Part shown: positions 54,366 to 63,539 of the stretch, one piece after another | How positions within the stretch are numbered: the stretch's first letter is position 1 | Layout: each line of letters starts with the position of its first letter | Source: an uncultured Flavobacteriales bacterium | GTDB lineage: Bacteria > Bacteroidota > Bacteroidia > Flavobacteriales > JBLHRE01 | Assembly (NCBI GenBank): GCA_937139155.1 | Contig: CAKZPI010000034.1 | Span: 161,868 to 225,867, forward strand | Length of the DNA: 64,000 nt | Reading direction: 5' to 3' | The notes under the pieces: model-generated | Told to the model about the DNA's origin: nothing | The model's database searches: none | What the model saw: only the letters and a program-made list of their open reading frames with translations | Program-made: the position numbers and the translations under genes

Positions 54366-55311
54366 CGCCCTAGGCGGATAACGTCTTTTTAACCAAGGCT
54401 GCTCCCAGCAACACCATCATGCGCCCTAGGCGTATGCCGTCTGATCTATTCGGTACTAAGTTGAACCCATGACTAGTCTGCTCATTCACCAGAGGCAAGG
54501 GTGACTTACAGGCTTTTCAATTCACCATGAACCCTTATCCGCCTCAGGCAGATAACGTCTATTTAACCAAGGCGCCTCACCCCAACACCCTTTTCCGCCT
54601 CAAGCGTATGCCGTCTAATTTATGAGGTATTAAGTTGAACCCATGACTAGTCTGCTCATTCATCAGAGACAAGGGTGACTTTCAGGCTTTCCAATCCACC
54701 ATGAACCTTATCCGCCTCAGGCGGATAACGTCTTTTTAACCAAGGCTGCTCCCAGCAACACGCGCATGCGCCCTAGGCGTATGCCGTCTGATCTATTCGG
54801 TAGTGAGTTGAACCCATGACTAGTCTGCACATCCACCAGAGGCAAAGGGTAGCTTACAGGCTTTTCAATTCACCATGAACCTTATCCGCCTCAGGCAGAT
54901 AACGTCTTTTTAACCAAGACGCCTCACCCCAACACCCGCATGCGCCCCAGGCGTATGCCGTCTGATCTATTCGGTAGTGAGTTGAACCCATGACTAGTCT
55001 GCACATCCACCAGAGGCAAGGGTGACTTACAGGCTTTTCAATTCACCATGAACCCTTATCCGCCCTAGGCGGATAATGTCTTTTTAACCAAGGCCGAACC
55101 CCCAACACCAGCATGCGCCCTAGGTGTATACCGTCTAATTTATGAGGTATTAAGTTGAACCCATGACTAGTCTGCTCATTCACCAGAGGCAAGGGTGACT
55201 TACAGGCTTTTCAATTCACCATAAACCTTATCCGCCTCAGGCGGATAACGTCTTTTTAACCAAGGCTGCTCCCAGCAACACCCGCATGCGCCCTAGGCGT
55301 ATGCCGTCTAC
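54366..55311. repeat. Six-unit BIME-like tandem array, period about 172 bp
   Basis: Units start at 54366, 54535, 54708, 54881, 55056 and 55228. Each has the palindrome TCCGCCTCAGGCGGA or a close variant, a spacer with AACGTCTTTTTAACCAAG, the second palindrome GCGCCCTAGGCG, and a linker of about 90 bp carrying CCATGACTAGTCTG and GACTTACAGGCTTTTCAAT. Loop bases and some arm positions vary with compensating or wobble changes. The region 54165-54365 and 55312-55425 holds no gene seen. Confidence 0.88.
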
Positions 55312-55425
55312 ATGGTTGGGTGAAAATCTAGATCCCCAAACCCTAATGCTAATGAAACCATTTGAAAGAAATCTCATAAGTACTTCATGAGCCATCGTTC
55401 CCTTTCCTAAAAATATTTAGATGAA

Positions 55426-56730
55426 TTAAACAATATCCTTCCGTATCCTCCAGGATTTAGGATAATGGTTGTTCAACCGGTTTCCGGCCGATTTACCCAT
55501 GCCCAAGGGTAGTCCATTGTACCACAAGCCAATCCATCCCTTTTCAAACTGTCCGCGTAAAACATTTCCTTTCAACCAGTTCAAGGCATCTTCTTTATTA
55601 AGCTCAAGCTTAGGAAAAGCCGATGCATTGAAATTCCAGGCAAAAGGCAGGGTAGGAGCCACATGTTCCTTCGGGCCCTGACCCAGAATCAAAGGCAATC
55701 CTGGTAAAGTGAACTTTAGGTTTAAATGGTGAATGTTTAGATGATTTCTTGGTAAACCATATTCATTTTCACCCTTTCTGAATACAACCCAATCTTCAGG
55801 ATGGGCAATCCAATCATTTTCAAAAGATTTTCCTTTACCCGGATAAAGGGTAGACGAAAAATCACCGGGTTTTTGAATCAAGGCAAAATAGAACCCTTCT
55901 CCTTTTACACGATGGAATAAGGCAGCGTATCCCAAGCTGCGTTCTTCAAACCCCCAAGCTTCAGGAAGCTTGAGGTCAATGTGTTTTCCATTGGTTTCTT
56001 TGATGAGTCTCGCCAATTGATTCTCATTTTCTTCAGGGGCAAAGGTGCAGGTGGAGTACACCAAGAAGCCGCCCGGAGAAAGCATTTCCCAAGCAGAATC
56101 TAAAATGCCCTTCTGCCGTTCGGCGCAAGCCAAAACGTTTTCAGCGGACCATTCTTGAATGGCTTGATTGTCTTTTCTGAACATGCCCTCCCCTGAGCAT
56201 GGAGCATCCACAAGAATGAAGTCTGCTTGAAGCCCAGAGGATGCAAGCTCATCAGGGTACGCCTGAGTGACCATTGAATTTGGTTTCCCCCATTTGAGCA
56301 CGTTTTCTACCAAGACTTTATTTCGTTTCGGAATGGGTTCATTGGAAACCAACAAACAATCTTCGGGCAATAGAGCTGCCAGGTGGGTTGATTTCCCGCC
56401 CGGAGCGGCACATAAATCAAGCGCGACCTGAGGATGAATTTCATTCAGAACCTTCAATACAGCCTGTTCAATGACCATGCTTGAGGCCTCCTGAACATAG
56501 TATGCCCCCGCGTGCCAGGCCGGGTCAAAGACAAATTCAGGACGGTGAGGAAGGTAAAGACCGTTTTCTGCCCAAGGGGTGTTATGGCCATCCAAATCAG
56601 TTCTTTGTCGCTTAGGATTTAAGCGTATGGAAATTGCGGGGGTTGAATAAAACTCCGCGATGAAGGCTTGATTTTCATTCGATCCCAATCGCTTTAGAAT
56701 ACGAGAGGTGAACGGTTCGGGTAAATCCAT
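55426..56730 (-). CDS. RsmB/RsmF-type rRNA cytosine-C5 methyltransferase
   Basis: 434 residues of the NOL1/NOP2/Sun family: DLCAAPGGKSTHLAALL near residue 107 (SAM binding), ILVDAPCSGEGMFRKD near 175 (catalytic Cys motif IV) and VYSTCTFAPEENE near 227 (motif VI Cys). The extended C-terminal half (residues 300-434) fits the PUA-type domain of RsmF-like enzymes. The family methylates m5C in 16S rRNA; the exact position is not inferable. It is a single gene, followed in its direction by the REP array. Confidence 0.87.
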   Translation of the reverse strand: MDLPEPFTSRILKRLGSNENQAFIAEFYSTPAISIRLNPKRQRTDLDGHNTPWAENGLYLPHRPEFVFDPAWHAGAYYVQEASSMVIEQAVLKVLNEIHPQVALDLCAAPGGKSTHLAALLPEDCLLVSNEPIPKRNKVLVENVLKWGKPNSMVTQAYPDELASSGLQADFILVDAPCSGEGMFRKDNQAIQEWSAENVLACAERQKGILDSAWEMLSPGGFLVYSTCTFAPEENENQLARLIKETNGKHIDLKLPEAWGFEERSLGYAALFHRVKGEGFYFALIQKPGDFSSTLYPGKGKSFENDWIAHPEDWVVFRKGENEYGLPRNHLNIHHLNLKFTLPGLPLILGQGPKEHVAPTLPFAWNFNASAFPKLELNKEDALNWLKGNVLRGQFEKGWIGLWYNGLPLGMGKSAGNRLNNHYPKSWRIRKDIV

Positions 56731-56774
56731 GAGGCGAAAGTAATTATTCGTTCTTCATTAAAAATTCAAATCAC

Positions 56775-56809
56775 GAAAAAACGGCCCTCACCTTGGGGTA
56801 AGAGCCGTT
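56775..56809 (-). terminator. Rho gene terminator
   Basis: Hairpin AACGGC...GCCGTT with an inner CCTCACC/GGGGTAAG-type pairing, followed on the minus strand by a T-run (complement of 56775-56781). It lies 38 bp after the rho stop. Confidence 0.85.
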
Positions 56810-56846
56810 CACTTTATAGAGTTTTTCCGCTTCAAGCGAAACTCAA

Positions 56847-58661
56847 TTATCCATTCATGGAAATCAAGAATTCTTCATTGTTTTGGGTACGCACCATGCG
56901 GTCACGCAAGAACTCCATAGCCTCTACAGGGTTCATGTCGGAAAGATGCTTACGCATAATCCACATTCTTTGAAGAACGGTTTCATCCATTAGCAGGTCT
57001 TCACGACGGGTACCTGAGGAAACCAGGTCGATGGCTGGCCAAACCCTACGGTTGGCAATCTTACGATCAAGCTGCATCTCCATATTACCTGTACCCTTGA
57101 ACTCTTCAAAGATTACCTCATCCATTTTAGAACCTGTATCAATCAAGGCAGTTGCCAAAATGGTTAATGACCCCCCTTTTTCAATGTTTCTAGCGGCTCC
57201 GAAGAATCGTTTTGGTTTGTGAAGGGCATTGGCATCAACCCCACCAGATAGCACCTTACCAGAGGCAGGTGATACGGTATTATGAGCACGGGCCAAGCGA
57301 GTAATGGAGTCAAGAAGAATAACCACATCGTGGCCACACTCTACCATACGCTTTGCTTTTTCAAGCACAATGTTTGAAACTTTTACATGGCGATCGGCTG
57401 GTTCATCAAAGGTTGAAGCAATTACTTCTCCATTAACCGAGCGGGCCATATCCGTAACTTCTTCTGGGCGCTCATCAATCAAAAGCACAATGAGGTAAAC
57501 CTCGGGGTGATTTGCCGCAATGGCATTGGCCACCTCCTTCAAAAGAATGGTTTTACCCGTTTTTGGTTGGGCCACAATCAAGCCACGTTGACCTTTTCCT
57601 ATTGGAGAAAAGAGGTCGATGATGCGGGTTGAAAGGGTTCCGCTTTTTTCAGTGATGTTGAATTTCTCATCCGCAAATAAAGGGGTGAGGTGTTCAAAAG
57701 CTACCCGGTCACGAACCCAACCTGGATCCCTTCCGTTGATGCTTTCCACTTTGATTAAGGGGAAGTATTTTTCACCTTCTTTGGGCGGACGAACTTGTCC
57801 AACCACATTATCACCTGTCTTCAAACCGAAGAGCTTGATCTGACTCTGACTTACATATACATCATCCGGAGAAGAGAGGTAATTGTAATCGGCAGACCTT
57901 AAGAAGCCATACCCATCGGGCATGATTTCAAGCACTCCTTCGTTGGAAATGATTCCATCAAATTCGAAGTCCTTATCGGTTGGTTTCTTGGGTTGGTTCT
58001 GGCGGTTTCCACGGTTGTCATTTCGGTTTCCGCGGTTGTCATCGTTGCGATTTCCCCGGTTATCGTCCTTACGGTTGCTTCGGTTGTCTTCTTCACGATT
58101 TCCGCGTTTATCATCCTTTCTGACATTGCGGTTATCATCTTCGTTTCGGTTCCCACGGTTATCGTCCTTTTGGTCGCGAGGGTTGCGATTTCCCTTTTGG
58201 CCTTCATTTCGGTCTGGGTTCCTAGGGCCCCGGTTTTCATTGCGAGCAACTTTCGTTTCCTTAGGGTCGGCTGATTCGTTGGGTTTTTGATCACCACGGT
58301 TTCCTCGATTTTCAGGCTTAGGCCTAGGATTATCTCGGTTCGGCCGATTGGGTTTGTTATGCGGTTGAGAAGGCTTTTCTCCTGTATTCGCAGGTTTATC
58401 CTGATTTGGATTGCGATTAGGCTCTCTTTTCGGAGCAGGTTTCCGCTCTGAGGCTTCTGGCTTTGGCTTATTTTCCTCAGGGCTTTGATCTTGGGAAGGA
58501 CGGATGGCTTTGGCAGCCGAAGGGTTTTCCGCTTGAGCGTCTAAGATTTCATAAATCAATTCTAGCTTCTTGTACTGGCGGAATTTTTTAACGTTGAGAT
58601 TTTTAGCAATCTCTTGTAGGTCAGGGAGTTTCTTATCTTTTAACTCCAGAATATCATACAT
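56847..58661 (-). CDS. rho: Transcription termination factor Rho, with long disordered N-terminal insert
   Basis: 604 residues. Rho_N (residues 1-45, [19 protein letters not shown]), then a long insert (about 48-225) of low-complexity Arg/Asn/Asp repeats such as [13 protein letters not shown], then the cold-shock domain [15 protein letters not shown] near 240, and the ATPase with Walker A AQPKTGKT near 360 and [18 protein letters not shown] near 385. Such inserts are known from Bacteroidota and actinobacterial Rho, where they add RNA binding or drive phase separation. Opposite-strand frames over this insert are repeat artefacts. Confidence 0.95.
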   Translation of the reverse strand: MYDILELKDKKLPDLQEIAKNLNVKKFRQYKKLELIYEILDAQAENPSAAKAIRPSQDQSPEENKPKPEASERKPAPKREPNRNPNQDKPANTGEKPSQPHNKPNRPNRDNPRPKPENRGNRGDQKPNESADPKETKVARNENRGPRNPDRNEGQKGNRNPRDQKDDNRGNRNEDDNRNVRKDDKRGNREEDNRSNRKDDNRGNRNDDNRGNRNDNRGNRQNQPKKPTDKDFEFDGIISNEGVLEIMPDGYGFLRSADYNYLSSPDDVYVSQSQIKLFGLKTGDNVVGQVRPPKEGEKYFPLIKVESINGRDPGWVRDRVAFEHLTPLFADEKFNITEKSGTLSTRIIDLFSPIGKGQRGLIVAQPKTGKTILLKEVANAIAANHPEVYLIVLLIDERPEEVTDMARSVNGEVIASTFDEPADRHVKVSNIVLEKAKRMVECGHDVVILLDSITRLARAHNTVSPASGKVLSGGVDANALHKPKRFFGAARNIEKGGSLTILATALIDTGSKMDEVIFEEFKGTGNMEMQLDRKIANRRVWPAIDLVSSGTRREDLLMDETVLQRMWIMRKHLSDMNPVEAMEFLRDRMVRTQNNEEFLISMNG

Positions 58662-58822
58662 ATGTATTCGTGTATTTGTTGGAAATTTGGTTCACGACGA
58701 ACCAGAAATAAATTTTGAACTTGTTGGGAGAATGGAAGGCCTATTGAAGTGAATGGGCCTGAATCCGTGACAATATTAGTCAATTATTTTATGATACTCT
58801 AAGTTTTTTCTTAGGAATCCAT

Positions 58823-58860
58823 AAAAAAAGCGAAGGACCCCTCTGGATTCTTCGCTTTTA
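58823..58860 (-). terminator. Terminator of the subtilase gene
   Basis: Hairpin AAAAGCGAAG/CTTCGCTTTT with a 17-base loop region, and an A-run on the + strand that gives a T-run on the minus strand. It lies about 20 bp after the stop. Confidence 0.85.
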
Positions 58861-58880
58861 CTGGGCATATATTCAGATGT

Positions 58881-60455
58881 TTATGACCCTTCCTTTGTTT
58901 TAGATATTTCATCGGCAAGCTCCAAGGCTCTATAGGCATCTACAAGTCCGCCGGTAATGCTTAGTTTTTTGAACCGGGTCTTTTTTTCTTTTCCATCCTC
59001 ATTGGGCTTAATTACCTTGAGTTTCTTCATGGGGTAAGCGCTTTCGCGGATGACGAACGCCATGTCTTCAGCGGTTAATTCAGGATAATACGACCAAACC
59101 AAGGCGGCAATTCCAGAAACTACCGGGGCGGCTAAACTAGTTCCGTTATGCGAACTATAGGCGCTGTCAAGGTCTAAGGAAACAATGGACACCCCAGGGG
59201 CAAAAATGTCAACAGACTTTCGTCCATAATTGCTGAAAAACGCAGCTAAATGCTCATTGGCATTCGGACCCGATGCCCCAACTTCCAACCAGTTTTTAAA
59301 GGCATAACCATCTAAACTTTCTCCAGACGGATAGTTTTCTTCCCGGTCGGTGTTAAGTGAGGAATTTCCAGCAGCATGCACAATTAAAACCCCTTTTGAT
59401 TCGGCGTAACGAACGGCCTCATCCACCCATTCTTTTTGGGGAGAAAAGTTTTTTCCAAAACTCATATTAATGATGTCGGCCCCATTGTCTACGGCATATC
59501 GGATGCCTAGGGCTACGTCTTTATCTCTTTCATCGCCAGAAGGGGTAGAACGTATGCTCATGATTTGCACATTTTGAGCAATTCCTTCCACCTTATGCTC
59601 ATCGCGCACAGCAGCAATCACCCCGGCAACGGCTGTACCATGACTTGCGTCTGGACCTGTTACATCGTTGTTGCCATAATCTCGATCCTCAAGGTCAAAA
59701 GGATTATCCCCAATCACTTTTTGCCTTCCGTTATAATCAGGATTAAAGGTGATGTTCAGCTTTTTATCAATTCGGGCAATTTCTTGGTCGATCACCTCAA
59801 GGGTGGCTCCTTGCTTCAGAAGTCCGCCCAGGTAGTTTACTGCTTTAGAAAGGTCTTCTGTATCGGCTTTAACCTTTTTAAGGTCATCCAGCTCTACCAC
59901 CTCAATTTCAGTTTCTTCCTTAATTAATTCAGAAGCGGCAATGAAGTTGGTACGAATCCTACTTAAGTTATCTGCATAGGCCTGGTCTTCCTCACGAATT
60001 TCCATTAGGGCCTCATAAGCCCTTTTATAGACCTTGGAGCCGTCATCGCCCATGCCCACGATTCGAGCCATTTCATAGTTTTCAAAATCAAGGTTTTCGC
60101 CCTCAGGGTTTCCTAAAAAACTCCATCCATGAACATCATCAATATACCCGTTCTTGTCGTCGTCAATTCCATTCCCCGGAATCTCGTCTTCATTCACCCA
60201 AATCTTTCCTTTGAATTCAGGGTGGTTGATGTCAACGCCACTATCCATAATGGCCACAACAACGGTTTTTTTAGATTTTTTTCCTTTTAGAAGTTCGGTA
60301 TAGGACCTTTCAACATTTGAGCCGATGAACCCAATTTCAGAGGTGGACTCATTATGCCAATTGGTGAATTCACTTTGATCAACATCAAAGGCTTCCTGAC
60401 CCAGTAGGCTAAGGCTGCTAGCCAATAATAGGGAGGTGGTTTTAAAAAGTTTCAT
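58881..60455 (-). CDS. Subtilisin-like serine protease (S8 family), secreted
   Basis: 524 residues with a signal peptide (MKLFKTTSLLLASSLSLLGQ). The catalytic triad is Asp in VAIMDSGVDINHPEF near residue 70, His in DASHGTAVAGVIAA near 270 and Ser in NGTSLAAPVVSGIAALV near 440, with AAGNSSL (oxyanion Asn) near 365. A long insert (about 140-255) between Asp and His is unusual for short subtilases but seen in Bacteroidota members. Located alone on the minus strand; a promoter-like TATATTTC is at 60487-60494. Substrate unknown. Confidence 0.9.
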   Translation of the reverse strand: MKLFKTTSLLLASSLSLLGQEAFDVDQSEFTNWHNESTSEIGFIGSNVERSYTELLKGKKSKKTVVVAIMDSGVDINHPEFKGKIWVNEDEIPGNGIDDDKNGYIDDVHGWSFLGNPEGENLDFENYEMARIVGMGDDGSKVYKRAYEALMEIREEDQAYADNLSRIRTNFIAASELIKEETEIEVVELDDLKKVKADTEDLSKAVNYLGGLLKQGATLEVIDQEIARIDKKLNITFNPDYNGRQKVIGDNPFDLEDRDYGNNDVTGPDASHGTAVAGVIAAVRDEHKVEGIAQNVQIMSIRSTPSGDERDKDVALGIRYAVDNGADIINMSFGKNFSPQKEWVDEAVRYAESKGVLIVHAAGNSSLNTDREENYPSGESLDGYAFKNWLEVGASGPNANEHLAAFFSNYGRKSVDIFAPGVSIVSLDLDSAYSSHNGTSLAAPVVSGIAALVWSYYPELTAEDMAFVIRESAYPMKKLKVIKPNEDGKEKKTRFKKLSITGGLVDAYRALELADEISKTKEGS

Positions 60456-60556
60456 GAAAAATAAATGGTTGGTTGATAAATGCGAAATATAATCACTTGA
60501 ATGCGAATTGAAAAAATCTATTTGAATTTACCCTTCAAGATTTTTACAAAGAGTTG

Positions 60557-60564
60557 TTTCTTTG
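60557..60564 (+). promoter_or_regulatory. -7-like element (TTTCTTTG) before the DUF4293 gene
   Basis: TTTCTTTG, one mismatch to TAnnTTTG, ending 19 bp before the ATG at 60583. It supports starting the gene there and not at the TTG that lies inside the element. Confidence 0.45.
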
Positions 60565-60582
60565 CAGGCAAAGCATGGAAAA

Positions 60583-61002
60583 ATGATTCAGAGAATTCAG
60601 TCACTTTACATGGCCCTTGTTGTGGTCTTTAGTTTGGTTACCTATTTCTTCGTTCCCATTTGGGTTCATGAAGACTTAGGGATAATGGCCGATGAAGCCA
60701 AGGGGTTTCCTGCAATCATAGGATTGATTATTGCACTCACCTTATTCAGCTTGCTTCAATACAAAAAGCGAAAGGCTCAGTTTGTTGTAAACCGCGTGGT
60801 GATTCTTTTGAATTTCACCTGGATGGTTTTGGTTATTCTTCCTGCCTATACCGAATTCTCCATCCTCGACTTAGAGTATAGTCCGGTAGAAATTGCCAAT
60901 GGAGGCATTAGCCCATTAATCAACATTGTACTTCTTGTCTTTGCCAACCGAGGCATCCGAAGAGATGAGAACCTAATCAAGTCCATTGATCGATTGAGGT
61001 AG
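60583..61002 (+). CDS. DUF4293 family membrane protein
   Basis: 139 residues starting MIQRIQSLYM, the usual beginning of the Bacteroidota DUF4293 family. Four hydrophobic segments are visible (about 10-27, 43-58, 70-90 and 109-123) with a basic cytoplasmic patch YKKRKAQ between the second and third. No function is known. It is divergent from the subtilase gene and is followed at once by the composite repeats. Confidence 0.85.
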   Translation: MIQRIQSLYMALVVVFSLVTYFFVPIWVHEDLGIMADEAKGFPAIIGLIIALTLFSLLQYKKRKAQFVVNRVVILLNFTWMVLVILPAYTEFSILDLEYSPVEIANGGISPLINIVLLVFANRGIRRDENLIKSIDRLR

Positions 61003-61004
61003 GA

Positions 61005-62032
61005 ACTTGGAGTGACTAGTGACTAGTGAATGGATGTACTGGAAATAAGCATTTTAACACCTAAATCAGCCATATGGTTTTTGAGGTACTAGGAAATAGG
61101 AATGCTAGCAATATTCGTCCTTCCGTCAAAGGAGGTGGGAATTGGGAATCGGGAATCGGGAATCGAGGTTATGAGGGTGACTAGTGACTGGAAATGAGCA
61201 TCTTAATACTTGAATCAGCCAACGACCGAAAGCGAAAAGCCAGCCGTCTTTTGAGGTACTAGGAAATAGGGGTTTGCTAGAAACATTAAGCCTTCCGTCA
61301 AGGGAGGTGGGAATCGGGAATCGGGAATTGGGAATCGAGGTTATGAGGGTGACTAGTGACTGGAAATGAACATCTTAATACTTGAATCAGCCAACGACCG
61401 AAAGCGAAAAGCCAGCCGTCTTTTGAGGTACTAGGAAATAGGTACTGGGAAATAGGTGGTTTGACTCTACTCGAAATTGAACACCTAAACGCCTCAAGGC
61501 CTCAACGCCTCAACGACTCAACAATTCTATCAACTATAAACCCTCAACTATAAACTGTGAGTGACTGGTGACTAGTGACTGGATGTGCTGGAAATAAGCA
61601 TTTTAACACCTGAATCAACTAGCTGCCTTTTGAGGTATTAGGAAATAGGTACTTGGCACTAGGAGATTTGGCTCTACTCGTAATTGAACACTTAAACGCC
61701 TCAACGACTAAACAACTCAACAGGAGTGACTAATGATTAGTGACTGGATGGAGTGAAAATCAACACCTTACAACCAAATCTAGCCAAAAGCCAAAAGCTG
61801 ATTGGGGTAATAGGAAATAGGTAATAGGAAATAGGAGTTTTCAACCTGCCAGAAATTACGGCTTCAACAACTCAACGCCTCAACGCCTCAACGCCTCAAC
61901 GCCTCAACGACTCAACGACTCAACGACTCAACAGGAGTGACTAGTGACTAGTGACTAGTGACTGGAAATGAGCATCTTAATACTTGAATTAGCCAACGAC
62001 CGAAGGCGAAAAGCCAGCCGCCTTTTGAGGTA
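61005..62032. repeat. Composite intergenic repeat tract (right block, inverted orientation)
   Basis: The same modules as at 43.5-46.2 kb but in reverse complement: GTGACTAGTGACTGGATG, GGAAATGAGCATTTTAACAC-type core, GAGGTACTAGGAAATAGG, GGGAATCGGGAATCGGG heptamers, CTCAACGACTCAACG octamers. At least five units with interruptions. The last unit abuts the end of the ATPase gene. No gene otherwise. Confidence 0.85.
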
Positions 62033-63418
62033 CTAGGAGCTTGGTTTTAGTTTGTAATTTTTTATAAAGTACGCGATGTATTCGGGTAGCTGTGTGCCCA
62101 CATAATAGGGTAGGTTCATTAATAAGTATGGTTTTTTATTGATGGGAGTTAGGTGTTGTTCAACCTTAAACTCTCCAGCATACATCCGAATAGCGTATGG
62201 ATGATTGGCTTGCTCAATAAATTGATGCAAGGACTTTAATTTCCCCTCTTTTCCTGATTTTATTTCTATTGGAATAATTTTATCCTGGTGCTGTATTATT
62301 AAGTCTACCTCAGAAGAAGATTGCGCTTTTTCTCTTACCCAAAAACTGGGCTGTTTGTATTGGATGCTGTTTAGCGATATTATTTCTTGTACAATTAAAT
62401 GTGGAATTATCGACCCTTTGTAGGCAGTGTTTAGATCATCTAAAGCCAGCATATCAGTTTGAATGTTTAATTCATAGTTAACCAAACCGGTATCTAAAAA
62501 CTGTAGTCGTGGCGACTTTTTCAAGTTGGCTTGTATGGGAGGAGTGATATTGGTTGAAGGGTACATGAGCTGTATAATACGAGCGTCGTTTAGGTTGCGC
62601 ATAGATTCACCTACCTCACGAGACTTGTAGTTAGAATTTCCAAAGTTTTGAAATTTAATTCGTTGGTCTAAATGCAAATGGGCGGTGTTTATAACGTGCT
62701 TAATCACCCGAGCGTCTGTGGCATTGTTGGCATACTTTTCTACATCGTTTTTGTAGGTTGCCCAAATGCTTTCGTACACCTGGGGTAAATCTGATAAGCT
62801 ATTTGTGCTGAAAAAGGTTTTTACCACTTCGGGCATACCCCCAATAATTGCATACTCGTGAAACAGCTCCTTTACTGCAATATGAGCATGCTTTTCTACA
62901 GGTATTTTATTTATTGCCTTAAGCGCCGCTGTTTGTTGCTTGGCTTCTAAGTATTCAAAAAAATTTAAGGGATGTAAGTATAAATATTGAATTCTACCTA
63001 CCGGAAAACTCTTTACGTGTTTAAAAACATGCTCTAATAAAGAGCCTGCTGCAATTACGTGTAGCTCGGGTACATCTTCATAAAAGTAACGCAGCAAAGC
63101 GATTGCCTCTGTAGATTCTTGTATTTCATCAATAAACAATAGGGTTTGGGCCTTTTGCTTACTGGGTATGTTATGGGTGGTAAACAGGGCATCGGCAATG
63201 GTTTTTGCATCCTTTAAATCGGTGAAATAACGGACGTCATCAGCTCGCTCTAGGTTAAGCGAAATGTAGTTCTGGTAGTTCTTAGCAAAATCATGAACCA
63301 ATGTGGTTTTACCAACTTGCCGGGCTCCCCTTAAAACAAGTGGTTTGCGAGCTGTACTGCTTTTCCATTGTTTTAAGGCACTGTATACATGCCTTTTAAA
63401 CTTGTCGTTGCTCTGCAT
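62033..63418 (-). CDS. AAA_14/DUF4143 family ATPase
   Basis: 461 residues. Walker A GARQVGKTT (31-39), Walker B TLLFIDEIQE (92-101), an LRYFYEDVPELHVIAAGSLLE segment, and a C-terminal DUF4143 domain ending in a restriction-like nuclease-type pattern (SEVDLIIQHQDKIIPIEIKSG near 385, with D and ExK). Proteins of this family are frequent, mobile and often in variable regions; function is unknown. Its final codons and TAG stop overlap the CCTAGTACCTC module of the flanking repeat, so the gene appears embedded in a repeat tract. Confidence 0.88.
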   Translation of the reverse strand: MQSNDKFKRHVYSALKQWKSSTARKPLVLRGARQVGKTTLVHDFAKNYQNYISLNLERADDVRYFTDLKDAKTIADALFTTHNIPSKQKAQTLLFIDEIQESTEAIALLRYFYEDVPELHVIAAGSLLEHVFKHVKSFPVGRIQYLYLHPLNFFEYLEAKQQTAALKAINKIPVEKHAHIAVKELFHEYAIIGGMPEVVKTFFSTNSLSDLPQVYESIWATYKNDVEKYANNATDARVIKHVINTAHLHLDQRIKFQNFGNSNYKSREVGESMRNLNDARIIQLMYPSTNITPPIQANLKKSPRLQFLDTGLVNYELNIQTDMLALDDLNTAYKGSIIPHLIVQEIISLNSIQYKQPSFWVREKAQSSSEVDLIIQHQDKIIPIEIKSGKEGKLKSLHQFIEQANHPYAIRMYAGEFKVEQHLTPINKKPYLLMNLPYYVGTQLPEYIAYFIKNYKLKPSS

Positions 63419-63430
63419 TTAATTACTTTT

Positions 63431-63530
63431 TTGTGCTAAAATAAGGGTGAATATACTTATTTCTTGTAACAAAATAAAGGTGAAATTATTTATTTTCTGT
63501 AACAGCGTAAGGGTAAATACCCATTTAGAA
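63431..63530 (-). repeat. Three imperfect 34-bp repeats upstream of the ATPase gene
   Basis: Units at 63431-63463, 63464-63497 and 63498-63530 share TTGTAAC...AAGGGTGAA-type sequence followed by an AT-rich tail. They end 13 bp before the ATG, so they make up the promoter region and look like operator repeats. Confidence 0.7.
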
Positions 63531-63539
63531 TTTGTCAAA

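Noticed and set aside
54366..55311. Possible CRISPR array
   Set aside because: Units are about 172 bp and contain two palindromes with conserved linkers; there are no unique 30-40-bp spacers and no cas genes.
57899..58297. Open frames of 93-132 codons overlapping the Rho insert in other frames of both strands
   Set aside because: They reflect the low-complexity repeat region of rho and carry no independent features.
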